A DNA stretch of 64,000 nt from an uncultured Prevotellaceae bacterium (GCA_946415365.1 CAMKSE010000006.1:62001-126000); one strand, 5' to 3'. Positions 16,920-26,573 are shown, counted from the first letter of the stretch. Numbers and translations: made by a program. The notes: generated from the sequence alone by a model not told the origin.

Positions 16920-17450
16920 TTATTTCAGATACTCATCATCCCTCACCAGCACCTTCTCGATCTTGCCCACGTACATGGTGTGATAGTCGCCCTGCGGATA
17001 ACTCTTGTCGATGGTTTCCTGATAGATGATGCCACTTGGCTGGATTTCTGCGGCATACACCTTCTTGCAGACGAACACTAGCTTGGCTTCCTCGAAATAG
17101 ACGGTGTTGTCGGCATAGACAGGTGTGAGTCCAGCCTTGGCTATCTTGTCCTCGTCACGTCCTGACGTGCTGCCCAGATAGGCCATCTGCTTCTTGAACG
17201 ACTTGTCCATGACACAGAGCGAGAAATAAGGCTCCTCATCCACAAACTCCTTGGTATAACGCGACTCACGAATGTAAACCACTGCCGAAGGATCGTTGTT
17301 ACCCCACAGGCAACCCAGATGCCCCCAAGAGGCCGTCATCGTGTTACAGCTGTGCTCGTCGCCAGCGGTTATCAGCATCCATTCTCCACCAATGAGGTTG
17401 AAGGGATTAAACTTCATGTCTTTGTAACTAATCTCTTGCATCTTCACCAT
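16920..17450 (-). CDS. flavin reductase-like FMN-binding protein
   Basis: Protein of 176 residues of the FMN-binding split-barrel flavin reductase family. ITAGDEHSCNTMTASWGHLG and the later patch YIRESRYTKEFVDEEPYFSL match its N-terminal FMN-binding region. It probably uses bound FMN in reduction, but the substrate is unknown. It is the first gene of the leftward block running to GH8, with a promoter core at 17481. Confidence 0.88.
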   Translation of the reverse strand: MVKMQEISYKDMKFNPFNLIGGEWMLITAGDEHSCNTMTASWGHLGCLWGNNDPSAVVYIRESRYTKEFVDEEPYFSLCVMDKSFKKQMAYLGSTSGRDEDKIAKAGLTPVYADNTVYFEEAKLVFVCKKVYAAEIQPSGIIYQETIDKSYPQGDYHTMYVGKIEKVLVRDDEYLK

Positions 17451-17480
17451 AAATTACATAAAAACAATTTAATTCATTTG

Positions 17481-17518
17481 CAAAAGTACTCAAAAATCCT
17501 CAGTTTTTTGTAATTTTG
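17481..17518. promoter_or_regulatory. divergent promoter module
   Basis: TACTTTTG on the minus strand (17481-17488) faces the flavin reductase, and TAATTTTG on the plus strand (17511-17518) faces the gene at 17554. The two -7 cores start exactly 30 bases apart. A near copy of the whole block lies at 31536-31585. Confidence 0.65.
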
Positions 17519-17553
17519 CACCCATATTTAGGATAGTTTAGGAAGAACAGACA

Positions 17554-17988
17554 ATGATAAAAGACTGCACATCAGTAGAACAAGGTCGTATTTTGGTGGC
17601 GTTAGGTATCTCGACATCAACAGCTGACAAATGCTGGATAGCAATGGAAAGCGGTAAAGATGAGCCTGCACTGTACCCGCTGTCACTGGAACAGGCCCGG
17701 GAGAACAGAATGACTGCAGACCGTTTCCTTACGGACATAGCCAAGAAGAGCAAGCCGGACGCTTTAACCCCTGCCTGGTCTCTGACTGCACTTCTGGATC
17801 TGCTTCCTTCAGAGATAATGGATGGGGGTAGGGTATATTCGTTCAAGATGAATAAGGTCGGGGATGAATACCAGATATGCTATTCAGACGAAGACTCCCA
17901 TAACCTGTATTCAATACAGGAGGACGCTCCTGTAAATGCAGCCTTCAAGTTACTCTGTTTGCTGAACGAGATAAAGGACTATAATTAA
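17554..17988 (+). CDS. hypothetical protein
   Basis: Unrecognised soluble protein of 144 residues. The middle part, PAWSLTALLDLLPSEI, followed by strands and SIQEDAPVNAAFKLLCLLNEI, resembles small proteins seen in Bacteroidales prophages and accessory regions, but I cannot name a family. The next gene starts three bases after its stop, so the two form a pair. Confidence 0.65.
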   Translation: MIKDCTSVEQGRILVALGISTSTADKCWIAMESGKDEPALYPLSLEQARENRMTADRFLTDIAKKSKPDALTPAWSLTALLDLLPSEIMDGGRVYSFKMNKVGDEYQICYSDEDSHNLYSIQEDAPVNAAFKLLCLLNEIKDYN

Positions 17989-17991
17989 GAG

Positions 17992-18360
17992 ATGAAGTCG
18001 CCAGTCCTGCCGATAGTGAGTGTAAGCATGGCAGAATCCCTGAAGAAACTCGGATTCTCTGATGTGACTCCATACTGTTATAATGATGGTGACTTGACCG
18101 AATATCAAGATGATCTTCTTTTTGCACCCTCTCTTCAGGAGGCACAAGCATGGATAGGCCGACGCAAGAGAATGGATGTGCTGGTGTATCGTGAGGTATT
18201 CTTCAATGAGGTTGGCAAGTTCTATGCAGTCATCATTAACCGTAAAGACGGCACGATGCGCGAGACAGCCAAGTGCCCGACATACAATCAGGCTCTTGAA
18301 ACTGGGCTGAAGGTGGCCATCAATTTCCTGATAAAGAAGAAAAGACGCAGGAAGGGATAG
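17992..18360 (+). CDS. hypothetical protein
   Basis: Unrecognised protein of 122 residues with a highly basic C-terminus (KKKRRRKG). The central part alternates strands and helices (MDVLVYREVFFNEVGKFYAV). It is paired with the preceding gene and ends two bases before the convergent metallo-hydrolase gene. The basic tail could bind nucleic acid, but this is speculation. Confidence 0.6.
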   Translation: MKSPVLPIVSVSMAESLKKLGFSDVTPYCYNDGDLTEYQDDLLFAPSLQEAQAWIGRRKRMDVLVYREVFFNEVGKFYAVIINRKDGTMRETAKCPTYNQALETGLKVAINFLIKKKRRRKG

Positions 18361-18362
18361 TA

Positions 18363-19121
18363 TTATTCCTTTAATTCAATTGTTTCCCCTTCCTTGCTGA
18401 TTTCCCAGAAAGGAACACCTCTTTCATCCGTGAATTCCTTCATTCGCCAAGCAGACTCGAAGCCACTGGCTACGAAGTGCATGGGAACAAAAAGACCGAC
18501 CTTGAATCGCTCGATGAACTGACGGCCTCCAAGGGTATAGCCATTCCCAATGCGCCCGTCAATAGGGAACATCACCACATCGAAGCTATCAGTAATCTTG
18601 CGGATGTCCTTCAGCTCGCCCAGGTAGTGCTTTTCATGGGCTATCGGATTAATCTCTTCATCAAACTCCTCGCTATAGATGGTCTCACCTGGCATGGCTT
18701 CAGGCAGGAATCGTGCATACCAGTTATTCAAGTCCCCTGCATGGAAGATACGTTTGCCCTCAATCTCTACAATCCACGAAACACCGCTGTCTGTACTGCC
18801 TAATGCCCAAACGGATAATGAGCCGTCAGACCATGTGCCACCCTTGGCCAGCCATACGTCAGCATCTTCCTTGTTGGCTCTCCGATGCTTGTAGATGTCC
18901 TTGGAGAGAATGTAGGTGATACCTTCCCGCTGCTTCCTCCATTCGAAGATGACACTATTAAAGTGGTCTTCGTGGAAATGGCTGGAGAATACATAGACAG
19001 GCTTATCTTTCTTCAAGAACGGTGGCACGACACTATTCAAGTCCAGCCAGTAGTCGAATATCAGGATGGACTTATCCGTTTCCAGCACGAAACAACTATG
19101 GAATACGTAGGTCAGAGTCAT
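18363..19121 (-). CDS. metallo-beta-lactamase-fold hydrolase
   Basis: MBL-fold protein of 252 residues. The metal motif HxHxDH is in SSHFHEDHF near residue 47, and later ligands are in FHAGDLNNWY and VPMHFVASG. The compact form resembles UlaG/YhfI-type or RNase Z-like small hydrolases; the substrate is unknown. It is the last gene of a leftward series starting with the acyltransferase. Confidence 0.9.
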   Translation of the reverse strand: MTLTYVFHSCFVLETDKSILIFDYWLDLNSVVPPFLKKDKPVYVFSSHFHEDHFNSVIFEWRKQREGITYILSKDIYKHRRANKEDADVWLAKGGTWSDGSLSVWALGSTDSGVSWIVEIEGKRIFHAGDLNNWYARFLPEAMPGETIYSEEFDEEINPIAHEKHYLGELKDIRKITDSFDVVMFPIDGRIGNGYTLGGRQFIERFKVGLFVPMHFVASGFESAWRMKEFTDERGVPFWEISKEGETIELKE

Positions 19122-19133
19122 TGTTGCAGCATT

Positions 19134-19667
19134 TCATAGATTATATCTTCCCAGAATAGATTTTATCGTATCCTCATAGTCCGTATCTATCAACATTACT
19201 GGCTCTCCATATTGAGCAAAGCCATTGATATAGTAATGATTGTCTTCTTTCAGATATTCTGATGTGAAGTCCACGTCATACAGTCTGGTTTCTATGTCAG
19301 AAGCATGATTCTTAATATCATCGGTATGAGCATCAATGAAACTGTCTGTCATCGCAAGGCAAACAAACCGGATGGATTGCAAATACTGTTCATCAAAATC
19401 TTTCCTCCAGTCAAAGGGAATATAACAGCCTTCCACAATAAGGTTTTGCCGATTCTCAATCGCAGTCTTTATCATCTCCCTAACAATCGGCCAAAGATAA
19501 ACAGTCAATACCTTGTCATCCTTTGGTGTAAGGTCGGTCTTTCTGCTACGAATCAACCCCATTTTCAGGTGGTCGATGCTGGCATACGGTATTCTATACT
19601 CTTCCAGCATCCGCTGTGCCAGAAGGGTCTTACCTGTGAGTGATGCACCTGTTATCAGTATAATCAT
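19134..19667 (-). CDS. P-loop kinase-like ATPase
   Basis: Protein of 177 residues with a Walker A motif GASLTGKT at residues 7-14 and an acidic strand end VEGCYIPF in the Walker B position. The size and layout fit adenylate kinase-like or small-molecule kinases rather than a motor ATPase. Its last codons overlap the next gene start by four bases. Substrate unknown. Confidence 0.8.
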   Translation of the reverse strand: MIILITGASLTGKTLLAQRMLEEYRIPYASIDHLKMGLIRSRKTDLTPKDDKVLTVYLWPIVREMIKTAIENRQNLIVEGCYIPFDWRKDFDEQYLQSIRFVCLAMTDSFIDAHTDDIKNHASDIETRLYDVDFTSEYLKEDNHYYINGFAQYGEPVMLIDTDYEDTIKSILGRYNL

Positions 19668-20320
19668 AGTCTTGTCTTCAGCTCTTCCTTGACCTTCTCC
19701 AAATTGCTACACGATAGTATCGGCATGAGGTTTTCTATCTCTTCAATGCTCTTGTCCCACCATCGGAGTTTAAGCAAAATATCTATCAATTCATCGTCAA
19801 AACGTTTCCTAACTACACGACAGGGATTCCCAACGGCGATAGCATACGGAGGAATATCTTTAGCGACAACCGAATTAGTTCCAATGATGGCTCCGTCGCC
19901 GATATGTACGCCTGGCATGATTGTAACATTCTGACCAATCCAAACATCGTTGCCAATAATGGTATCGCCTTTCAATGGTAGTTCCTCCTTCACTGGCGCA
20001 ATAGCACTTCCCCAATCACCTCCCATGATGTAGAACGGATAGGTGGTCGCGCAATCCATCCTATGATTGGCCCCGTTCATCACAAACTCCACGCCTTTGG
20101 CAATAGCACAGAACTTCCCGATAATCAGCTTGTCACCTATGAAGTCATAGAAGTGTGTGACGTGCTTCTCAAATTGGTCAGCACCATCCACGTCATCGTA
20201 ATAGGTATAGTCACCGATGATGATACGCGGATTCTTTACCACATTCTTGATAAAACAAAGTCGTGGCAGGTTAGGATTTGGAAATACCTCGTTGGGATTT
20301 GGTCTATTCATTGTCGTCAT
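19664..20320 (-). CDS. CatB/Vat-like xenobiotic acetyltransferase family protein
   Basis: Hexapeptide acetyltransferase of 218 residues. IIIGDYTYYDDVDGADQFEK and KFCAIAKGVEFVMNGANHRMDCATTY-type segments with the catalytic His match the CatB/Vat family, as does GNDVWIGQNVTIMPGVHIGDG. Members acetylate chloramphenicol or streptogramin A, but many chromosomal homologues have other or unknown substrates, so resistance should not be assumed. Confidence 0.88.
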   Translation of the reverse strand: MTTMNRPNPNEVFPNPNLPRLCFIKNVVKNPRIIIGDYTYYDDVDGADQFEKHVTHFYDFIGDKLIIGKFCAIAKGVEFVMNGANHRMDCATTYPFYIMGGDWGSAIAPVKEELPLKGDTIIGNDVWIGQNVTIMPGVHIGDGAIIGTNSVVAKDIPPYAIAVGNPCRVVRKRFDDELIDILLKLRWWDKSIEEIENLMPILSCSNLEKVKEELKTRL

Positions 20321-20322
20321 AT

Positions 20323-21249
20323 TTATTCCTTTAGTTTCTTGGCTGGCCAGCCATAGTCCTGATACAGAGTCACTGCGAGGCCGTTTTTCTTGGCATAAGT
20401 CGCCAACCCCTCTGCTCTCAGTCTTTCACGATTCTTCTCATCGCTGTTGATGGTCTTAAAGGCATCGAACTTGTCACCGAAGATCTTTTTAGCCGTAGGC
20501 AAGTATCTGGAGCCATCCTCTACCTGATCGAAGGCTGTCACTTCAAAGCCCTTTTCTGTCTGTCGGATGTGCATCAGTCCAGGATGGCTGCCTCCAGAGA
20601 CGCATTTCAGGGTGTCTCCCACCTGATTGTAGTTGAAAACCCAGAAATCGCCCCATACGAGAATGTCCTCTGAATTACGCTCGTCAACTCTCACGATACT
20701 GTGGATAGGTACGCAGTGTTCCCCCTTAGCATACTGGCAACCGATGGAGTCTGCCAGATAGCGGTCAATGGCAGGGAAATAGTTTGTTTCCCGCTCATTG
20801 ACAAGCACAACTCTTTTGTTCTCGTATTGCTTATCGAGGATAATGATGGAAACGGGCTGGATACTGAATGACTGTTTCTCGCCTGTCTTCACATCGTAAG
20901 TATAGAGAAGCGAGTCGCCTTTTTCTTCCACCTTTACAGGATTGATTTCCGTTGCGAAGTCTGTTGCTGGCAGAACGATAGCCAATACAAACTGCTTAGT
21001 AAAATCGATGGCTGTAGGCTTGCCGTTCTCGCCCATAGTCGTGGCCATACCGAAGAGCTTATTAAACTCCTCTTCCGTTGTGATTTTCGGGTATTCAGGA
21101 ATCACCTGATCATTCTTAAAGAAGTAATTCTTGGCCACCTCAAAGGCTACCTCACTGTTTACTTCGTTGTCTTCAACTGCCGTCGCCGGTTTATTTGTGC
21201 ATGCAACCATTGCCAGCAGCATTGTAAATGCTAATAAAATCTTCTTCAT
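20323..21249 (-). CDS. lipoprotein with PrcB-like domain
   Basis: Exported lipoprotein of 308 residues. The chosen ATG at 21249 gives MKKILLAFTMLLAMVACTN with a lipobox Cys at residue 17; an ATG at 21279 would add ten unlikely residues. A central part (FVLAIVLPATDFATEI then IQPVSIIILDKQYENKRVVL) resembles the PrcB_C domain of protease-complex lipoproteins, though this is a weak match. The C-terminal half is unrecognised. Confidence 0.65.
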   Translation of the reverse strand: MKKILLAFTMLLAMVACTNKPATAVEDNEVNSEVAFEVAKNYFFKNDQVIPEYPKITTEEEFNKLFGMATTMGENGKPTAIDFTKQFVLAIVLPATDFATEINPVKVEEKGDSLLYTYDVKTGEKQSFSIQPVSIIILDKQYENKRVVLVNERETNYFPAIDRYLADSIGCQYAKGEHCVPIHSIVRVDERNSEDILVWGDFWVFNYNQVGDTLKCVSGGSHPGLMHIRQTEKGFEVTAFDQVEDGSRYLPTAKKIFGDKFDAFKTINSDEKNRERLRAEGLATYAKKNGLAVTLYQDYGWPAKKLKE

Positions 21250-21293
21250 TGTATTTTTAATTTCATATTCTGGTTTCATATTTCCTTATTATT

Positions 21294-22406
21294 CTATCCA
21301 ATAATCCATTTGCTGCCTGGCACGTACGAAACGATTTTCGTGGTGATGGCACAACATAAGAACGTCAGCAAAGCAATACAGGGGATGGCCAACCATACTG
21401 GGACGAGCGGGTTTGACTGATCACCAGCGACAAAGATGGGGGCAATATTGCTCAGGAAGAAAAGGTGCATCAGGTACATACCGAATGAGAGCTTCGACAG
21501 ACTTGTAATCCATCGGGGTGCCTGCTGTTGCTTGATGCATGTGAAGAGTAGGAAAGCTCCGAATGTGGCACACAGCACGTTAGGCGTACAGAACTCCCAC
21601 GACCATTCTAGCATGGGAGTCTCAATCATCTTTCCTGGTAAGCCAGCATGCCAGAACGACCATCCTGTGAATGCTGCTCCAACGAGCAGGCAGATAGTGC
21701 CAATGCGCAGTTTCTTTCCCCGATCCCAAGAAAGGTGGAATCTGATGTAATGGGCCATCACCAGATAGCCAAGGTAGCCTGAGCAATAATAGAACATACC
21801 GAAGTAAGGGTTCCAGAAGCAGGTACCCCAGAGGTCGCTGCTCACAAAGCGCACAAGCCAGGGAATGAGTGTCGAAATGGCAAAGATACAGAGAAAGAGT
21901 CGTTCATCGCGTGCTGATGCCCTTTCCAACCACGGCGAGACAACAGGCATGATGAGATAGAGTGAGATGAGCGGGTACATGAACCACAGATGTCCGGCCA
22001 TTGACGGAAAGGTGAATGGCAGCATCGTAAAGTCCGTCCACGACTGCTCCCACGTCATCTGTCCCCAAAGTAAGGGTAGGAAGGTATAGAGGAGCATAAA
22101 TACAATCATAGGTGGCAGCACGCGCTTGAATCGGCGTTTGTAGAAATCAACCATGCTGACTCCCGGCTTGAGAGGCACCAGCAGGAAGGCACTTGCCAAC
22201 ATAAACAGCGGCACACTGATTCTGCCTAACGTTCCATCATAGAACGCAACCCAGAAACGGTTCTGCTCATTGGCGAGCATCGATACATTACCAGCCAACC
22301 CAGAGGCGTCAGCAGCGTAGAAGTTCTCACTGGCATGTACCAGCATCACCAGAAAACAGGCAACCATACGGAGGTAGTCAACAAAAACGATTCTATTCTC
22401 TTTCAT
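21294..22406 (-). CDS. membrane acyltransferase (acyltransferase 3 family)
   Basis: Integral membrane protein of 370 residues with about ten hydrophobic segments. It begins NRIVFVDYLRMVACFLVMLVHA, with the R-x10-H pattern of acyltransferase 3 (OafA/NodX type) enzymes, and has LWFMYPLISLYLIMPVVSPW in the middle. It probably O-acylates a surface glycan or lipid. It heads the leftward series down to 18363. Confidence 0.9.
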   Translation of the reverse strand: MKENRIVFVDYLRMVACFLVMLVHASENFYAADASGLAGNVSMLANEQNRFWVAFYDGTLGRISVPLFMLASAFLLVPLKPGVSMVDFYKRRFKRVLPPMIVFMLLYTFLPLLWGQMTWEQSWTDFTMLPFTFPSMAGHLWFMYPLISLYLIMPVVSPWLERASARDERLFLCIFAISTLIPWLVRFVSSDLWGTCFWNPYFGMFYYCSGYLGYLVMAHYIRFHLSWDRGKKLRIGTICLLVGAAFTGWSFWHAGLPGKMIETPMLEWSWEFCTPNVLCATFGAFLLFTCIKQQQAPRWITSLSKLSFGMYLMHLFFLSNIAPIFVAGDQSNPLVPVWLAIPCIALLTFLCCAITTKIVSYVPGSKWIIG

Positions 22407-22446
22407 ACTTTTATTTCTCTATTTTGAATCATACAATTAAATATGT

Positions 22447-23952
22447 TCATCCACAGGTTTCATGCAGGAAGCTGTCTTTGGAGCATTTTAGCCTTGAATA
22501 GACGTGGGCCTTATAAGTATGGATAGTTGACAATGAACATGATAGGATATGCGCCATCTGTTCATTGTTGGTTATTCCTAAACGCATCAATGCAAATATG
22601 CGAAGTTCGCTTGGCAGTGTTCCCCGTTTCGCTTCCAACGGCTCGGTTAACTGTGCATTTACCTCATCAATGAAATGCGGGTATAATTGCAGGAACATCG
22701 TATCAAACCTCTTGTAGAAAGCGGTTCTGTGCCACATTTTGCTGATATAGTTCGGAATGGTTAGTACATCGTTCCAGTTTTTCTCACGGGCGCAGCGTGT
22801 AACATACCTCACGTATCGTTCCACAGCCTTGGTATGGTCTGCTTCTGCAGAAAGCATGGTGGCGAGATATGTTTCTTTAAGATGATTAGACTGCTCTAAT
22901 GCTATATTGGCTAACCGGTTACGCTCTTGTGCTTCAACAAGCAGAACGTTACGATGATGTAGTTTGCGAAACAAAACCAATAATGTTCCTGTTCCAACGA
23001 GAAGTATAGCCACTATGCAAATATATAAGATGCGTTCCTTATAATTTTGTTTCTGCATTTGTTGTAGCTGGTGTTGATCTATGAGCGGAAGTATCTCGCC
23101 CACCTCCAGCTGTCGATGCCGGGCATGGAACAATTGCGCATCGTCGAACGCCGAACGAATAGCCCTATCAGCAATATCGTATCGTCCCAACGCAAACAAT
23201 AGATATGCAGCCTGCTGCATGGCTGTGACTTCCTTGACTGAGCACTCCAAATCTCGTATTGCTGCTTGTATCCAATAGTGGAGTGCCTGCGCTGAGTCGC
23301 CCTGTTCATAATACTCCTGGGCTAACGAGCTGAAAGAGATGGCCTCGCTACGCACGATGCCTCGTCCAGCCTTAAGGGCTTGTTCAAAGTAATAAATGGT
23401 CTTTTCTCTTTGCCCCTCGGCACGAGCTATCTGGGCATGTGCGCTCCAATAACCTATAGAGTCAGTGGGTGGGATGAGCTTAAGCGCCTGCTCATAATAA
23501 TCACGCATTTGCGAAGGATAAGGCGTCTGTTGGTAACGTGCTACATTATACAGCAACTGTCCTCGTTGTGAATAATATCCCATTTGAATATGTGTATTAA
23601 CACCTTGCAGATCTATTCCATTCAATACGCTCTCTGCTTCTTGAAAAAGTCCGCCTGACATATATGTGTATGCCATTTTAAGCCGTGCGTCTGCCTTTTG
23701 ATTACAATCGCCAGTTCTGTCGCTTAACACCACACACTCCTGGGCGTAATGGTAGGCTGAGTCGTAACAATATGAATTGTAAGCCTCGTATAGTCGTGCG
23801 GGCTCTCTATTGCTGCGAAGCTTTTCTATAGTCTGCTCCTTGGCCATATCGTATTGGGCTTTATTATCAAGAGCCTTTTGCAACGATACTATATCGCTCT
23901 CAAGAGACGGTAATGGAACAAAAAGTATTGAAACGAGTAATGACTGTATCAT
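22447..23952 (-). CDS. DUF6377-type TPR transmembrane regulator
   Basis: Sensor-regulator of about 501 residues. Starting at the ATG at 23952 gives a signal-like N-terminus (MIQSLLVSILFVPLPSL). TPR-like helices follow to about residue 300, a membrane segment around RILYICIVAILLVGTGTLLV, and a C-terminal part with LPSELRIFALMRLGITNNEQ and ILSCSLSTIHTYKAHVYSRL, a LuxR-like helix-turn-helix typical of DUF6377 proteins. A promoter core at 23974 overlaps the alternative start at 23976. It is divergent from the outer-membrane barrel gene and may control it. Confidence 0.82.
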   Translation of the reverse strand: MIQSLLVSILFVPLPSLESDIVSLQKALDNKAQYDMAKEQTIEKLRSNREPARLYEAYNSYCYDSAYHYAQECVVLSDRTGDCNQKADARLKMAYTYMSGGLFQEAESVLNGIDLQGVNTHIQMGYYSQRGQLLYNVARYQQTPYPSQMRDYYEQALKLIPPTDSIGYWSAHAQIARAEGQREKTIYYFEQALKAGRGIVRSEAISFSSLAQEYYEQGDSAQALHYWIQAAIRDLECSVKEVTAMQQAAYLLFALGRYDIADRAIRSAFDDAQLFHARHRQLEVGEILPLIDQHQLQQMQKQNYKERILYICIVAILLVGTGTLLVLFRKLHHRNVLLVEAQERNRLANIALEQSNHLKETYLATMLSAEADHTKAVERYVRYVTRCAREKNWNDVLTIPNYISKMWHRTAFYKRFDTMFLQLYPHFIDEVNAQLTEPLEAKRGTLPSELRIFALMRLGITNNEQMAHILSCSLSTIHTYKAHVYSRLKCSKDSFLHETCG

Positions 23953-23973
23953 ATTATTATCTGACTTTGGGCA

Positions 23974-23981
23974 CAAAGATA
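23974..23981 (-). promoter_or_regulatory. promoter -7 element for the DUF6377 gene
   Basis: TATCTTTG on the minus strand. It covers the first codon of the longer reading frame, which argues for translation starting at 23952. Confidence 0.6.
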
Positions 23982-24129
23982 CGAAATAATTTGGATAAAA
24001 CGAAATTTAGGCTCTAAATAATCGCGTTTTAACACTTGAAAACCACTTGATATATTGTTCTATACAAAAATTTAAAATACTGTATTACAGCGAATTAGAA
24101 AACTAGGCAGCTTGATAATGACGCGTTAA

Positions 24130-24161
24130 TTTGTTACATTGTGAAAAAGGACGTAATTTTG
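24130..24161 (+). promoter_or_regulatory. full Bacteroidetes promoter for the barrel gene
   Basis: TTTG at 24130-24133, a 20-base spacer and TAATTTTG at 24154-24161 match both the -33 and -7 elements. Transcription would start near 24168, 30 bases before the ATG at 24198. Confidence 0.8.
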
Positions 24162-24197
24162 CAGCGGATTCAGTACAATCAGAGTCCATGTATAACA

Positions 24198-26444
24198 ATG
24201 AGAAGATATTTTGCAATTGTATTATTTGTATTTATCGCATGTGCCGTGTGGGGACAGAGCGCAACGATTACAGGAGTGGTTCGTGATGACAAAGCCAAGG
24301 AACCAATAATCGGAGCAAGCGTACTTGTAGTTGGCTCTCAAGGCGGCACTATTACCGATAGTGACGGGCGTTTCTCTCTGAACATTCCTGAAGGCAAGTG
24401 TAATTTGCAAATATCAATGATTGGCTATAAAACTCAGACTGTTGATGTATGCAATAAGCAGGACATTGCTATTACACTACAAGAAGACACACTGCTGATG
24501 GATGGGGTGGAAGTAGTAGGAACACGCGCCAACACAAAGATTGAAGGAAACGCATTAGTTACTCGCATTGAGGGGTCAGCCTTAGAAGAAGTAGGCTCTT
24601 TAGAGGAGATGCTAGCACGCACACCGGGCATGCAGCGAAATGGAGAAAACTTGGAAGTCATAGGAAAAGGAGAACCGGAATATTACATTGACGGACGAAG
24701 AATAAAGGAAAAGGTTGAGCTTAAGCGTCTTAACAGCCGTCAGATAGATCGCGTTGAGGTCATCATGAATCCAGGCGCAGAGTACGACGGCGAAATGATG
24801 GCCATCGTTCGCATATACACCCGCCAGAATTTTGTACAAGGCATTAGCGGGGATATTACCGGACGATATGAAAATTCTCTGGATTACCTGGAGAATATTG
24901 ATCCGTCTGTTACTGCCAACCTACGGTATAGAATCAAGAATGTAGAACTGAAAGCGGGGCTTAACTTCTGGCACGCTTCAGTTACAGATATTTCTACGTC
25001 CGACCAGCAAAGCTATACATCAAAGGCTGGGCAGAGTATGATGTATAAACAGCAAGGATCGCAAGACTTCCGATACAGAGGCTACAATCTTAATTACCTC
25101 TTTGGAGTAAACTGGAAAGTCAACGAGCGTCACACCATCTCGCTGGAGGCCATGCTGGAGCAGCAGTTACAAGATACAACTATTGTACTCAGCGATAACG
25201 CTTTGTCGCTGAACGGCATACCAGTAGAGACACTACACACTGAGACCCACACGCGGGCCTTTGCCCCTGGTGCAGGTGTGATAGGCGGATGGACTAATAC
25301 GCAATACATTGGGCATATTGGTAAATCGGAAATTGGTGCACAATTCGATACCTATAACTACCGCTATACCGAGCGCAATCGTATAGACGAGAGCGGCCAG
25401 ACGATGTTTTCGATAACCAACTCGGAAAGTCAGCAGTATAACGTGAAAGCCTATGGCGCACATCCTGTATGGAAAGGAAATCTGCGCGTTGGAACAGATA
25501 TGTCTTTCTTCCACCGCTATTATACTAATGATAACAATCTGAGTGGTATCGCAGGAGTAAACGAAGATATGTACCAACATATTTATGCTGCTTACATGGA
25601 GTATCACCTGGATATGGATACCCGTGGAACGCTTGTGGCCGGTTTGAGATACGAACACGAGTACAGACGTTTTGACGACCACCTTAAGGACTCTGTATTT
25701 CGTGCCAGGGAGAATTATTTATTTCCATCGCTTTCCTATCATGTGAAGATAAAGGGCGTGCAACTCGGATTGAGTTACGCCATGAAGACCCGCCGGCCTG
25801 AATTTACAGAAACCAACGATGCCACCGTATATCTTAACCGCTATTCGCTATCGCAAGGTAACTCACGTCTAGAAACAGAAGTCAAGCATGAGTTGTCTCT
25901 TCAGTTGCGGTATCGCCAATTGGCGTGTGGACTGAATTATGAGCATCGCAGGCGTGCCGTCTTAACCGACGTAACGTTACTAAATGAAGGCAGTACCATC
26001 TTGTTCCATCCAGTCAATCACGACAAGCCCATCAATCAGATGAGTGCCTTTGCGAGCTATACACCTGTCTGGGGTATATACCACCCGAATTGGACGGTCT
26101 CTATCAATGCGATCACTCACTGTTCCTACCAGCCGGTCATCAATTTAGGAATCATCAATCCGCTGATGCTCAAGCACGCTTGGCAAGTGGAACTGAACTA
26201 CAATCTGGTTACAACTGGAAATCCTGAATGGAATAAACGTCTCACTACATGTTCACATAATCTGACGGCTGCTGTACAGAAGAGTTTTCTGAAGGACAAT
26301 GCGCTTACATTACGTTTAGAGGCCAGAGACATACTCAGCTTGACGAAGCAAAACATAACGACCGATTATGGCTATAGTATCTATCAACAACAAATGCGCC
26401 ACGACAATCGCCGCGTTTGCTTAAGCCTACGCTATTCGCTATAA
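24198..26444 (+). CDS. TonB-dependent receptor-like outer-membrane beta-barrel protein
   Basis: Outer-membrane protein of 748 residues. The ATG at 24198 gives a signal peptide MRRYFAIVLFVFIACAVWGQ; an in-frame ATG at 24141 precedes the promoter's -7 element and is rejected. A carboxypeptidase-regulatory-like domain follows (ITGVVRDDKAKEPIIGASVL to about residue 95), then a plug domain with VEVVGTRANTK and YYIDGRRI, then a large beta-barrel ending YSL. This domain order is that of OMP_b-brl_3 family receptors. No SusD partner is adjacent. It is divergent from a DUF6377 regulator. Ligand unknown. Confidence 0.9.
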   Translation: MRRYFAIVLFVFIACAVWGQSATITGVVRDDKAKEPIIGASVLVVGSQGGTITDSDGRFSLNIPEGKCNLQISMIGYKTQTVDVCNKQDIAITLQEDTLLMDGVEVVGTRANTKIEGNALVTRIEGSALEEVGSLEEMLARTPGMQRNGENLEVIGKGEPEYYIDGRRIKEKVELKRLNSRQIDRVEVIMNPGAEYDGEMMAIVRIYTRQNFVQGISGDITGRYENSLDYLENIDPSVTANLRYRIKNVELKAGLNFWHASVTDISTSDQQSYTSKAGQSMMYKQQGSQDFRYRGYNLNYLFGVNWKVNERHTISLEAMLEQQLQDTTIVLSDNALSLNGIPVETLHTETHTRAFAPGAGVIGGWTNTQYIGHIGKSEIGAQFDTYNYRYTERNRIDESGQTMFSITNSESQQYNVKAYGAHPVWKGNLRVGTDMSFFHRYYTNDNNLSGIAGVNEDMYQHIYAAYMEYHLDMDTRGTLVAGLRYEHEYRRFDDHLKDSVFRARENYLFPSLSYHVKIKGVQLGLSYAMKTRRPEFTETNDATVYLNRYSLSQGNSRLETEVKHELSLQLRYRQLACGLNYEHRRRAVLTDVTLLNEGSTILFHPVNHDKPINQMSAFASYTPVWGIYHPNWTVSINAITHCSYQPVINLGIINPLMLKHAWQVELNYNLVTTGNPEWNKRLTTCSHNLTAAVQKSFLKDNALTLRLEARDILSLTKQNITTDYGYSIYQQQMRHDNRRVCLSLRYSL

Positions 26445-26571
26445 GATAGGAGTCGCGCTTGCAGCAGCGAGTCTTGCTGTTCTCCTTCTTGTGGCATATT
26501 GCACACTCCATGAGTTCATCCGTTTCCAGATACTCCAACGATGCCTTGCAAATCAAACATTCTTCTTTCAT
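26445..26571 (-). pseudogene. truncated duplicate of the DUF5714 gene
   Basis: The first 36 residues match the N-terminus of the gene at 30426-31118 except for one Ser/Pro difference, then the reading jumps to CKRDSYL, which lies near residue 175 of the full copy. About 0.42 kb is missing in frame. Homology stops immediately after the stop codon of the barrel gene, where both copies share AGATAGGAGTC, and the reading frame runs on as antisense of that gene. It is a deletion remnant, probably not functional. Confidence 0.85.
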
Positions 26572-26573
26572 TA

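Noticed and set aside
19664..20320. Antibiotic-resistance gene call for the CatB/Vat-like protein
   Set aside because: Family membership alone does not show drug acetylation; many chromosomal members act on other substrates.
24141..24197. Upstream ATG of the barrel gene
   Set aside because: The -7 promoter element lies inside this stretch, and a signal peptide begins only at 24198.
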